The position numbers were made by a program, and so were the translations under genes. This document shows, piece by piece, positions 31,400-42,623 of a stretch of DNA of 64,000 bases (within the stretch, counting starts at the first letter, position 1; the number at the start of each line of letters is the position of its first letter). Under the pieces are notes generated by a model, which had not been told where the DNA came from, did not search any database, and was given only the letters and a program-made list of their open reading frames with translations. The DNA comes from Pezicula radicicola (lineage: Eukaryota > Ascomycota > Leotiomycetes > Helotiales > Dermateaceae), in contig PDUO01000021.1 in assembly GCA_003008705.1 (NCBI GenBank), positions 560,766 through 624,765 on the forward strand. Direction: 5' to 3'.

Positions 31400-34300
31400 C
31401 TTGGGACGTGTTGAAGCTGTGCGTCTACTTCAGAGGAATGATTGCTCTCGACGCCGTTGTTGACCTTCAATGGATGTACCAAAGTGTCCCACTTCTGTAG
31501 GTTAGATTGTTAGGACAGAGAGGATCACATCAAGCAGATGCGTGGAGCCATGGCGTATCTGATGTTTGTAGCTGCTTGGGAACGCTCGGAAGTATTATGA
31601 CGGGGGTGGATGATTGCCGGTTTGGGAAGTGATCGGATAGATAGAAGGAGACCTCGAAAGATGAGGTAGAAAGAGTGAACGCTTTCGTCGCGCCGATGAG
31701 GTTTCTTGCTGTTGTTGTTGTATGGTTGTTGTTATATGGGAGTTTGGGAATCGAAAGTGAATTTTAGACCGGCGCGCCGAGAGTTGATTTTTTCTCGCTG
31801 CTACAAGTTAGAACAGAGTCACCCGCCAGACTCTTGACTTTAAGGATTTCACCAAGTTCGTGGTATACCTCCAGCATTTTCCATCGACCACAACGCAAGC
31901 CTCCTTCTGGTTAAGCTGTTGCTCATCCCTAATTCATTAATCGCTTTGCAATGGACCAGGCCTTTCAACCGGAGCTCTTCTCTCTTCAGTCAGCTCCACA
32001 CTGGCTCCCACTCTCGTACTCTGGATGGCACAGATAATTCTTCATGGGGAAATATCACACTGGAAGGTAGAAAGCCTGTGCAGATGTCTCTAGCCTAGGT
32101 GCAACTACTTCCTACCCAGTTGCAAAGGCAAGACTAGCGTTCAACAGAGGAAGGGACTCTGATGCACCGCAACAGGTAAGTTGGCTCTCTTTTTGCTTTT
32201 GCTCGTCACTTGCTTTGCAACACATCACTCCTTCAGGCACAGTCCTTGGCATTTTTCCATCTCTACAAATAGAAAAGTACGGATATTCTGGAATTGCCCT
32301 AGTACTAGAGCCTGAATTTGAAATGGGACGAAATATATACCAGTAACCCCAGTTGGGTTGGAGTAGAAGCTACCAAAGAAGGGTACTCAAAGCCTCTAGG
32401 CAGGAAGTGACGAGTATCTACGACACAGGGTAGGAGCATTGCTACTTCCATTATAAACCCCCCCCCCTTTCCCCCCCCGAGGTCATACACTTCGAGCAAC
32501 AGAAAGACTTCTCAATGGTTGCAGAACCGAAGTTCACAGGATGCAATGGAAGTAAACTCTTTGGGATGGCCATTGTTGAGAACTACTGCTGCGAAACTGT
32601 AGCATAGCATAGCACTCAGTCCAAGAGTCGAAGTGACGGGTATACATAAGGGCAAAAGGGATACAGCATACCATTTGAACCCTGAGGATGCACTGGCAAG
32701 CCAGTTGGCCATCGTTCTCTGCCTTTGGTTTGCCTAGTATGAGACTATGTCTCACGAAAGAAAAGTGTTCTTCGCTAAGTATTTCCTAGCTGGCCAAGAA
32801 GACTGCACTTGCATCAACGATGACATCCTTGGTCATCTTGTCTCCCGACTGCACGGCTGTACGGCTCAGCAGTCTGCTGATAATTCGCCATGTAGAAGAC
32901 ATGCATGTCACAATGTATGTTCTCGTTATACAAAGAGCCAAGAACCGTACGTGTAGCTTCAGGTTCCAAAGTGATGTGCTTATGGTCAATCCGCAGCACG
33001 TCTCCGACGAACGCTCTGGCCAGTGGAGGTCATCGTGGACCCTATTGACATCAACGTCAATGAGCTAGCAGGAAGAAAGACAGATGAGGCATGTACATGC
33101 AGGGTGTTGTCGATGCTGAGTCTCATCAGTATTTCATAACCGGGTTCTTGAATTCTGGATTTTCCGGATATGAACCTCACACACCTTGCTTTCTTTATCT
33201 TTCTGGTTTTGTAGCTAGGTCCCACGACATCATTACCGTAATGGAGCCGCCGCTGTCAGAGGTGATCTGGTGCTTCCTTGCGTTCACTGAGATCTGAGAT
33301 GTGATGTTGTTTGTTAGTTGAGGATATGAAGTCGACGATGATGGGTTCAAATAAGGTTCAGGAGCGTCGAGGCTGGATAGTCCCAACACTAGACTTCCTC
33401 GGCGCTTCACAGAACGACGACTAAGCACTTGGGATACTTGTTGTGCTTCGGAGAAAAAGCCTGCGGCGAATTCTGTACTTCTGCAGCTACCCTCGTGTCG
33501 CGATGATATTCTGTCGGCCTCTTGTATTATCGTTGCTAGGGCTTCCTAGGCGCTGGGTGAGAGAATGAATTACACTGGAAACCCAGTCATTCCCCCTATT
33601 TCAACGTACAGTTCATTTGGAGAATACAGTGCTTTCTAGGTGCTTAGTACTTGAAAGAAAGGTCTTAAGGATCTACCTAGTAGAGTTCCGACCATTCACA
33701 GAATACCGTTCATACTGAACATGCAAAGATCCGCAACCATAATAAGACCTTTGATGGGCCCGGTTGTATTTTGTTGTATCAAGCAAAGATTCCAGTTTCC
33801 AAACGCTAGCTGATCAGTTATTGGATTTTTCACTGATCACAAAATGTAACCGTTCTATTCCATCGCTGCCGGTGAAAGCCAAGGGCTGAGGAATATTGTC
33901 ATTATATACCAATGGGCAGCGACCCATGGGCCCTACGGCCGCTGTACAGTATCCTTATTCCAGGGAATTTATATGTATTTAACACTATGGCCTAGGATTG
34001 TGTCGATAAACGGTTATTGTCAATACCAAGATAGCTACGGAAAGCTCTGTGTAACATCTGGGTATCTACTTGGGCTTAAGAAGAAATAAGCCACTTGGTT
34101 CCTGTGAGAGAACTTTGTATTCGCTGAACATATCGATTGTTCACAATATCAATCCATAGTCTTAAGGTACGAAAGGTACGTTGAACATTATGGCCAATGA
34201 AGTTGAACAAAAGCCATTCGAATGGCTTTTTAGCGAAGGCGTATCTATAGCGGAGACGTCTATTTATTGCTGCTGATGTCGCCCTTTATAGTGATGATTT

Positions 34301-34686
34301 ACTGCGTAGGCATGGGGCATACGTGGCTTTAGGATCCTTAATGGGCTTCCCGGCAAGTTTAATCAAGCACTTAAACGGGTTTACTACTAGGCTAGGGCAA
34401 CTTACCTATTGATGCTGATTATAATACTGGAACTGGTAGTGCTGTTCTGGTGATGTCTGTAGTTGTGTTGTCCTGTTGTCTGGAAATGTGTACCTATTAC
34501 AAGGAAAGGGGGAACCTGGAAACAGGATTTCTTACATCCTCCATCACATGACTCAGTCGCCTGAATTCCGGAATGCAGGCCGCATCATCCCTTCAGGCAT
34601 TATCGCTTGCCAATCATCCACCCCTCCTACCAGCCACCAGCTACACAACATCCCTAATGCACAGTACATCGAGATCATCAGCAGAT
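31400..34686. other. Long gene-poor region (3.3 kb)
   Basis: The 5' flank of the large membrane-protein gene (31400-31900) is followed by about 2.8 kb without a recognisable gene on either strand. Only short chance frames occur. 32459-32481 is a C-homopolymer tract. Composition is not AT-rich, so this is not an obvious RIP island; long regulatory DNA or unrecognised non-coding RNA is possible. Confidence 0.4.
32459..32479. repeat. Interrupted poly-C tract
   Basis: About ten C, then TTT, then eight C. The only long C homopolymer in the window. Prone to length error and slippage. Confidence 0.8.
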
Positions 34687-36838
34687 ATGGACTACATTGA
34701 CAGGCTCCCCTCCGAGATTATACTTCAACTTGCAGAGTGTAAGTCATCTTTGTGCTGAGTAGCATTCTTATAGCTTCTCTTCCTAAGGTGCTTTAGTCTT
34801 GGAGCTTTCGGATATACTCAAACTCCAGTATGTCTCTAAGAAGTACCTTCGGATTATGCGAGACGATGGCCTCTGGCGCGAACAGTGTTTTATGAAATCC
34901 TCATTCTTAGATCTGGTCCGCAGACGTCAAGAGATGATTGCGTCAACAACTACACAAGTTATGCCAGAACCATCTCCAGCATATCAAGAGATTATGCGAA
35001 CCCTGGCAAGTCAGAATGGATTGCGCGATCCGTGGGAGGAGCGAGGCCCCGAAACCCGGGTGAACGAGAGGATTCGAATGTTGGCAAATTGGGACCCTAC
35101 TTACCCTACGGAGAAGGTTTGCTGGTACAATGAATACATTGCACGAAATGCACCCATATCCACGAGTTGGCTGCAACAGCCTCGCAATCGAGATAGTTCC
35201 TCGCACGAATACTTGGAAGTGCGCGGCATGGCTTTGTACACACCACCAGGAGAACCAAATTCCAGCCTTGTTGTGGCTCCATTGGATGATGGTAGCGTTT
35301 GTCTATGGGATCTAAATGGTACACAGGGCAAAAAGGGCAGCATTGTTGCAAGAAGCAGACTTGGAATTCTGTCCGTTGATGCCACACCCCAAGACGTCAG
35401 AAAGCGCTCGAAGATGATAAGTACAGGTGTCACGGAATGTATCAGTGTTGATAGCACTCAAAAAACAGCCTTCGTTGCGGTTCAAAGTGGTTTGTCACTC
35501 TTACAGCTTAACTTAACACTGACAACCCTCCTGCCAAGGCGCATGGTACCCTGAGTTTTGATGCTAACCTTTCACCAGGCCTAGTTGAAGTGGACCTTGA
35601 AACTCTCACTCCTGTTAGCCATGAAAGGTTTCCTTTCTCCATCACGGCTTTATCTGCTGCCAAACATCCTGTTCCACTTACGGTTGGTACAAATCTCGCT
35701 CTGTATCTTCATGATTCTCGTGCGAGTAGGTCTCGGCCATCCAGCTCAACATCGGATGCAATTGACTCCTTTGATACGAAGTTTGGGGACTCCAGCTCCC
35801 CTAGGTTGCAGAACTCCCGAAGCATCCTGAATCTAGATCCGAGTCCTGACCATGCGCCTCTATACCAACCAGGTCCTCTGAGCATCCTACATCTGCCAAG
35901 CCACGGCGATGTATGGGATGGGAATGGGGATATATACGTCGCTGGGCGATTCTCAAGTATTTTGAACTATGACCGGCGGTATTTCCCAAAACTTCGAGGC
36001 ACAATTTATTCGGGGGCTCGTCTCTGTAGTATGGCTTCCCTTCCATATCCATTCGAAAGTATGAGCAAAGATCTTGCACGGCGAGGTGAACTCTCCACTG
36101 AGCAGATGCTCAGGTCGAAGAGTCTTCCAGGCAGTACTCTGATCGCTTGTGGTGAGTATAATAGCAAGGGATCTTTGGAAATGTATGGTTTATCGCCCTT
36201 ACTACAATTAACGACTAACTCATCCGATTCAATGGCTGGACGTCTACAAAACTCAACTATGAAGAACCGCCAGACAAGTTCCAGCTCAAAGTTGCTGTCA
36301 GTGTGTAATCATGGCACTCGCATTGTTGTGTCTGACGGTGGAGGCAACCTGAAATGGCTTGAACGGGACGGTTTCACGGAAGTCCGGCGATGGAACATAT
36401 CTCATGGTTTTGTTGAGGCCCCTCGAAATATTTTCGGTACCATGGGAGATTCATACATGGATTCAGGATCCGGTGATATTGCCCGAAAGATTCTGAATAC
36501 TCACAGTGAGAAGAGTGAACAACCAATAAACCAAGATGATCTAGTGTTGTGGACAGGAGAGAAAATAGGGCTTCTCAATTTCACTAGCAAGCCCGGTTTC
36601 ACAGCCGAAAGCTTTGAAGAAACGACACAGACGCCGGAGGAGGCCCGCAAAGAAAGAGAAGAGCGCATCTATGGAGAGACTGTAAGAAGCAACACCTTTC
36701 CACCTCCGTTAGCACTGTATCAGTCATCTTACTGACATTCACCCTCCAAAGATGAGACGTGCTTTAGAGCGACAAGCCAATGAGGTGAGGTATGTGAGAG
36801 GATTGGGCCTTGGATTCGGACTTGGCGGCAGATTTTAA
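34687..36838 (+). CDS. F-box protein with beta-propeller-like C-terminal region
   Basis: Four exons, 34687-34738, 34788-35489, 35579-36681 and 36752-36838, give 647 residues. All introns are GT-AG and all joins stay in frame (LAE|CALVLEL, AVQSG|LVEVDLETL, IYGET|MRRALERQA). The N-terminal F-box MDYIDRLPSEIILQLAECAL followed by LKLQYVSKKYLRIMRDDGLW would bind Skp1 in an SCF ubiquitin ligase. Downstream blades are WD40-like (SLVVAPLDDGSVCLWDLNG; ECISVDSTQKTAFVAVQSG; GDVWDGNGDIYVAGRFSSIL; RIVVSDGGGNLKWLERDG), as in substrate-binding propellers. The C-terminus ends GLGLGFGLGGRF. An in-frame ATG lies 38 codons upstream (34573), so the start is not certain. Target unknown. Confidence 0.88.
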
Positions 36839-38949
36839 CCAACAATTTGACATGAGCGCCCTTCTTTTTTGACCGGATGCCGTGGATCCAGGAACAGGCA
36901 ATGATTACCGCATGCTGTGCGCTGCAGTTGCTAAGTACGCGGGTGACAAACAGGTTGGCTGGTTTTGTAAGTCGCATACCTTTGCAATGGCAGAATCCAC
37001 GTCGGTGTTAGCCCCTTGAGACCTTGGCAAACGATAGAACTTTGCTTTTAAAGCGCGTTTTACAAACAAAGATTTTGCGTCAAGTCTCTAGATCGTTTAC
37101 ACAATAGAAGTCGTGGAGGTAATAGGGTTATTCGCTTGTTTTGAACTGGCCAACATTTTTGTCGTCGACTGTGCTCTAGAACCCTTTTATCCAAGGTCAG
37201 AAGATGATTTCGGGAAATTCCAACACATCAATGTAATACTACCTGGGGCTTGCTACTCGGTGTCTACTGTATCTGGTTTTGTGAGGTGCCAGTATCTCGG
37301 GATTATCTCAGGACGCAAAGCCGGGGTTTCCACAAACAGTAATACGGGGCACCTCGCTCAACATGGTGCTCGAAGCTTGGCATGACAATTCATGGATGCC
37401 AGGAAATACCTGAGCAGAAGCAAAAACTGACACAGGTCGAAGTCCTTATTATTCGGCTTCTATAGGGCTCAAGGCTGCTGGTACACGGTGCAAGGTAGAT
37501 CTTTGAAAGGGGGATGCCGATCTGTCGGCCCAAGGGGAACAGAGTTCATTTTTCAAGGCGGTTCAAAAGTGTTTACAGCAATGGAGATCCTGAGGGGTTA
37601 GCCAAGGGCTTAGAAGATGGCACAAGGACGTTGCCTGGTCTGAGTGAGAGACTGTATATTGTTGGGACAGACAGCTGCTGGTAGCTGGATTACTGGAGCC
37701 AACTGTACCAATTGTGCCAACACTTGGAGTCCTCAGCGCGTCCGCAGCAGGCCAACTACACCAAGCCTTGCGTTAATACTGACGTCTAGTTCCTTCAGTG
37801 GGCGAAGATCCCTCGTTCAGTTATAGAAACGATGGGCCACACATAGAAACAAAGGGCTCTGTTTCGAAGGCTATCGAGGACCGTTTTATGAAATTCTTCA
37901 GGGCACTTCCCAGAATTATCAGTGGGATGGGGTCTTCAGCTGGCGGCGACGCTCTGTACGCTGAAGACCAATCATTGAAATTGAGGCTACGCCCGCCCAC
38001 CGCTAGCCGAGGCCGGACCCTCCTGCCCACCTGCTCACCTGCTCACCGCTACCGTTCGTGCCACGCGACTCCTCTCAGAACCTTGTATCATCAAGAATCC
38101 GCGTTACGAAGTAGGTGACACATTGGTTCCTTGGTGCGCGATTGTGGCAAATCTATTGTATCTGTGCAGCAACGGTTTCTACTGCTGTGCGTGTGTACGT
38201 ACGGTACTAGAGTATGGTGTCGCAGATTCTCATTGTTGCGCAGTAACCCGTACCATCATCCTTGCGAGCTCTGTCTGAAGAGTCTGGAGAAGTCTCTTCC
38301 GTCTTCGCAAACTTTGTTCGACGAACCCTCCGTACTATGTAGATACTTTCGTACTGTACTTTCGTACATTTTTGGGCGTCGGCAGCACGGTGTTGGTGCC
38401 GACTGCGGGAGGCCGAGCTCTTGTTCTAGTGAGCTTCTAGCCTAAGCAGGCCCCGAACAGGTCGCTAACAGACCCGCCCCTCCCCTACTCCCGCGCCTCT
38501 GTTCCCTGGGGTGAAGCTTGAGCCAGCCTCATGCACCTGCAATCCCAATAACTGTAACTATATTCACCTCTCCCTTTCCTTAGCTGCGCATTATTACCAT
38601 CCATTCTGTACACTTACGGTAGTTCCGAGAGATGCCGTTTAGCTGTTCAGAAGCCAAGTTGCTTCTGTCTGGCCTTTTAACTATAAGACCCGCATATTTC
38701 CTTGTGTTGCTCTCCTGTTCGACGTTTCCAGAGCCTTACCTTACTCGTACCGCTGCCAGAATTCTCGTCAGCCTCATTTTTCTTTTCTGGCTTAGTGGTT
38801 GGCAGGGTCACGTTTCTACAGCACCGCTGTAGGACTAATTTAGATACTGTCCTCTCTTCTTGACTTGTCTTTCTGCGAAGTAGAAGTCATTGCTACATGC
38901 TGGGAGGGGTCGTTTCTCATCAACTAGTTCTGCTTCAAGTCTCATAACC
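36839..38949. other. Gene-poor region (2.1 kb) upstream of SprT-like gene
   Basis: No conserved coding sequence on either strand. A CT-rich, GC-richer segment at 37980-38070 and a pyrimidine-rich run (38560-38880) suggest a long promoter and leader of the downstream gene. Confidence 0.4.
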
Positions 38950-40044
38950 ATGGCGACTTCGCTCTTACCAAACACGACCCCTCCAAGCAGTAGGCCGACA
39001 TCGAGGCAGCGACACCATGACCGTCGACCGTCAGAGAAATCTCAACGATACGAGCGCGAGTTACGGCGACTACAGAGTGAGCAGCGGCATGGAGAGCAGC
39101 AACAACAAGGCAGAATATCTTCCCCGAGGCAGAAAACACGGGGATGGCAGCAATCCACACCACCAGATACGCCAGGTAGCTCATCGGTCTCTCTGGGGAC
39201 ACCTCTCGAAGACCACGCGCGAAGTCTCCCTATGGAACGTACATCATCTGGAAACTCCATAGTCGCAGACCAAAACTATGAGCCACGGCACAACTATACG
39301 TTAACCTGCAGCGACGCAGACGCCGCACGCAGTGTCCAGTACTCGACTAAATCACCCAAATCCGACGAGAAGTTTGTGCGCTATTTCCGGAAACTGATCG
39401 AAAGTCATGACGAGCTGGATGACAATGCACTGGATAGCATTCTCATCGGCGCTGATACGGTCTTCTTCCACGGCGCCCTATCAGGTCGGGTCAGGTGGGA
39501 ATGGTCACACCCATCACAATCACGTTACGAGAGCGAACTTATCGGGAGCACAGCTTTGCGCCCAGCAACATCGCCCGCTCTTAAAGGCGGCTATGAAACA
39601 CTCATTGTTCTCTCGGCCCCAATCCTAAAACACAACTCTCGCCGCTTCGATCGGCGTCTCCTCCTGTCAGCTTTCTTACACGAACTTGTCCATTGCTATC
39701 TCTTCATCCAGTGCGGCTTCCTTGCGAGGGATCAGGGCGGGCACACCGAGGGTTTCCATATCATAGCAGGCGTCATCGATGATTGGGTTGCTGGTTGCGG
39801 AGTCGTCTTGAAGCTTTGCAATATGAAGGCCAACTTGAATCATTTCCGAGTTGATCGCTCCGTTGTCGATATTACTAGAACGTCAGGTGGTAGGGTTTTG
39901 TCACCTGGGGCGTTTCTTAGAGATGGAGACAGTGCCAATGTTGCTTGGCAGCATAGATATGAAGGTTGCAGTTATTCACCCGGTGATCGTAGCTACGAGG
40001 AGACGGGCATCTTCTGGCAGACGAGAGAGGAGGGTTGGCGATGA
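38950..40044 (+). CDS. SprT-like zinc metalloprotease domain protein
   Basis: A single exon of 364 residues. The first about 125 residues are polar and disordered (Gln/Arg/Ser-rich, e.g. EQRHGEQQQQGRISSPRQK). The C-terminal half carries a SprT-like fold: HELVHCYLFIQCG at about residues 244-256 gives the HExxH-type zinc site with catalytic Glu, and HTEGFH at about 265-270 supplies a further histidine. It is preceded by TLIVLSAPILKHNSRRFDRR. Spartan-family proteases degrade DNA-protein crosslinks, but this protein lacks an obvious C-terminal zinc ribbon or PCNA box, so a repair role is only inference. The start is the ATG in ACCATGGCG at 38950, a strong initiation context; the frame is open 20 codons further upstream without an ATG. 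Confidence 0.85.
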   Translation: MATSLLPNTTPPSSRPTSRQRHHDRRPSEKSQRYERELRRLQSEQRHGEQQQQGRISSPRQKTRGWQQSTPPDTPGSSSVSLGTPLEDHARSLPMERTSSGNSIVADQNYEPRHNYTLTCSDADAARSVQYSTKSPKSDEKFVRYFRKLIESHDELDDNALDSILIGADTVFFHGALSGRVRWEWSHPSQSRYESELIGSTALRPATSPALKGGYETLIVLSAPILKHNSRRFDRRLLLSAFLHELVHCYLFIQCGFLARDQGGHTEGFHIIAGVIDDWVAGCGVVLKLCNMKANLNHFRVDRSVVDITRTSGGRVLSPGAFLRDGDSANVAWQHRYEGCSYSPGDRSYEETGIFWQTREEGWR

Positions 40045-40909
40045 CATTCATTACTCTTCGTCCCCACCCACTCACTCACTATTCTCTACATTACAACTCT
40101 TCAACACGTCATTTTCACAAGACTACACTTTATCGTCTAGTTATACTATACTACACTCTCTATTCTCAATTCTTTAATGCTTTCTCTTTTCTCATCCTGC
40201 TTCTGCTTCCGCTTTTCTCAAGACTCACTACTGTCATTTCCTTGCTCTTGCTCTTATTGGAGTTACCCTTGTTCTTGGTTTTGATCTGGGTTTTCTAGTG
40301 AGAACGTAGAATGGGTTTGATTTATGCTTGGCATGATATGATAGCGAAGACTCGAAGATTTGGAGTTTAATTTTATTATGCATCGATCGGATTTGCATTT
40401 ATCCTTTTAGGGATGGGGAGTGGGAAGATACCTAGGAAAGATATGAAAGATATGAAAGATATGAACGGTATGATAAGTGTGGTATGAAATAAAGGGCTGG
40501 AATGGACTAGCGACCTATTTGACTTCCTCGGTTTGAATTGGGTTTGCACTTGGGTTCTGAATTTGGAATATTCGGAATATTTGGAATGGGCTGGATTGGG
40601 TTTGGTAGGCATATACCTCTTTGTTACTTAGTTGTATTTATTTAGGTAGTGAGTGCTGGATGTATAAATTACTTAAAATAAAAGTATAAATGTTATTTAT
40701 ACTGGTTTTTATTTTATTTTATTTTTGTTGTTTTTTTGGAGGGGGGGGTTAGTGATGTGGTTTTTTGTGGGGGCGGAGGGGCGTTGATAGGGATTGGAAT
40801 ACTTAGGTTTGTTCTTTTGGGGGACACTATTGGAGAGTTTGAGTTTGAAGTACCCTTCCTTGCGCACTACCCGCTATAGAAATAGCGATTCACACAAATT
40901 ACTACTTAA

Positions 40910-41319
40910 TACGGAGGTCACGGCAAAAAGTTATTGGGCTCGATTACAGGCTAGGCAAGGCCCGGAAATAAGAGCTTAGCGGTAGGATATAGGCTCCTGT
41001 TCACCGGAAATAATAGGAAACTGTCTGTAGTCTCTCGTATAGCCCTATCGTACACTACTATAAAATAATCTCTATAGGCTGTTTATACTTCGTAGTGCTT
41101 GTTGCTTAGGCGCAGGGTATTAGATTAGCGAATACAGGGTACGACACATACGGAGGTACAGGACCTAGGTTTTGTCTCACCGCTTTTCAGGGGATGCTAG
41201 CATACCCTATAACATGCGCTGTAGCCACATTTTGCGTGGCAGAAACCGAAGCGGTGAGATAAAACTTAGGTCCTGTACCTTCGTAGAGTACTGTATAACT
41301 TTTTGCCATGACCTTCGTA
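40910..41319. mobile_element. MITE-like element, outer
   Basis: Terminal inverted repeats of about 24 bp, TACGGAGGTCACGGCAAAAA + GTTAT at 40910-40933 and its complement at 41295-41319 (TACGAAGGTCATGGCAAAAA on the minus strand), enclose 410 bp with no coding capacity. Two mismatches, both transitions. This is the structure of a non-autonomous DNA transposon; the superfamily is not known. Confidence 0.65.
41149..41285. mobile_element. MITE-like element, inner, nested in the outer one
   Basis: A 137-bp unit with 37-bp terminal inverted repeats: 41149-41185 (starts TACGGAGGTACAGGACCTAG) and 41249-41285 (complement starts TACGAAGGTACAGGACCTAA). Only about three transition mismatches. The first nine bases are the same as in the outer element's ends, so both probably answer to the same transposase type. 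Confidence 0.7.
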
Positions 41320-41456
41320 CACAGACAGGTATAAAACCTGGCGACATAGCTAATACGTCTGCGGTCCCCGGAGGACAACCGAGAATTGATTATTAGGATC
41401 AGTGTTAGGATCTATATACACACCCGAGAGCCTGACCACGTGACTGCCATCTACTA

Positions 41457-42621
41457 ACCTCTCCGAGGAGAAATAACAACTACAACACGTCCCTTGAATC
41501 AATCAAAAATCAATATCAAATCAAATCGAAATTAAGGCAGCTGTATACGCTATCACACACCTCCAGAAGGCCTTGTTCATGCAGGGAATCTACAACACCC
41601 TGAAACACCTGCTCGAAGTGGTGTTTTCTATACACGAGCCTATGCCCACGAACTTGGAATACTAATTCCTCAAGATGTTATCCGTAGAGTTACTAGAGTT
41701 CCTGAACGAGTTCAAACCAGAATCCTTGCCTTAAATCAAGTACGAACACTTTATAATCAACCCGATTCCGGCCCTAATCTAAGAGGAAGAAAACTAGCTA
41801 TTACAAGGGATGAAACAGCTGCAATTGCTAGTTATCTCGACGATGTAACAATCCCTCTTAACGATAGAGGCAAGCCATAGCAAGATATTACATATACTGT
41901 AGGTGTAGACCTTCCAAATACAATACACCTTAAGCCTCAAGGACTTCGTATAGTCCAACCTCAAACAATACAAAGAGCTTACAAAGTAGACGAAGACATT
42001 ATTAATACTGTCTGCGAGGAAGAGAGGGAGCTTATAGAAGATTAAGCAAGAGCTCGGTGTATTTGGGTTAGGATCCAACTATTCTTTCGGCTACATAGAG
42101 AGTGTTGGATTGATATTGCATTCTATGATAAGTTCCATTTTGGAATTAGTCTATAAGTTACAAAACATATTAAGAGGAAGAAAGGGCCTATTAATTAGTA
42201 TAAGATAGAGAATGTACACTAGAAAAAGATCACTTTAAAAGATATAAAGGCAAAGGCAAGAGAAGAGGATTATCTTAAGCTTCTTAATGTTTTTGTTATC
42301 ATTGGGTACGATTATCGGAAGGTTATTCTATATACAATACTAAATTCAGTTGGGAAGATAACTACAAAAGTATATATAGAAGATATACTTCCAGAGATTC
42401 AAGTCGACTTTCAGAGACTTAGTTTAACCCTTTGTTAAGATGTAGACTTAGTATATACAAGTTATACAAAAAGACTTCATGATTGTAAAAGAGCAAAGGG
42501 TCAAATGACAAAGTATTAGCTAGTTAAATAGATTAATTTGAAGCAATAATAATATATATAAGGGGGGGGTTCCTAACTTGGTTCGTGCCTAAATCGGCCT
42601 GTTATTTCTCCTCCGGAGAGC
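41457..42621 (+). mobile_element. Degenerate Tc1/mariner-like transposon
   Basis: About 1165 bp bounded by imperfect inverted repeats (CTCTCCGAGGAGAAATAACA on the left; TGTTATTTCTCCTCCGGAGA + G on the right), with TA dinucleotides just outside (41455-41456 and 42622-42623) as expected for Tc1/mariner target sites. Inside is a transposase relic on the plus strand (separate entry). TAG/TAA stops and AT-rich decay toward the 3' end point to RIP. Confidence 0.75.
41560..42540 (+). pseudogene. Tc1/mariner transposase relic
   Basis: Reading through stops gives recognisable pieces in order. The helix-turn-helix part is AHELGILIPQDVIRRVTRVP, RTLYNQPDSGPNLRGRK and AITRDETAAIASYLDD. The catalytic part has RECWIDIAFYDKFHFGISL (near the first Asp region), IKRKKGPIN, KDIKAKAREEDYLKLLNVFV, VIIGYDYRKVILYTI and a decayed second-Asp region after 42420. 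At least six in-frame stops (e.g. 41878-41880, 42043-42045) destroy it. Family assignment rests on motif order plus the TA-flanked inverted repeats. Confidence 0.75.
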
Positions 42622-42623
42622 TA

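Larger units (their letters stand above)
40045..41454. other. Intergenic region entering a mobile-element island
   Basis: 40045-40370 is the CT-rich 3' flank of the SprT-like gene. 40420-40480 contains ATATGAAAG repeats. 40640-40760 is AT-rich with a G-run at 40741-40750. From 40910 the nested inverted-repeat elements begin (separate entries). Confidence 0.45.

Noticed and set aside
34573..34686. Upstream ATG for the F-box protein
   Set aside because: F-box proteins usually begin close to the F-box, and the extra residues are Ser/Thr/Leu-rich leader-like sequence. Not fully excluded.
35490..35578. Continuation of exon 2 of the F-box gene without splicing
   Set aside because: It ends in a stop after LLPRRMVP, while splicing at GTTTGT...CACCAG gives the propeller sequence AVQSGLVEVDLETL.
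40910..41319. CRISPR array or prokaryotic feature
   Set aside because: The repeats are inverted, not regularly spaced direct repeats, and the host is a eukaryote.
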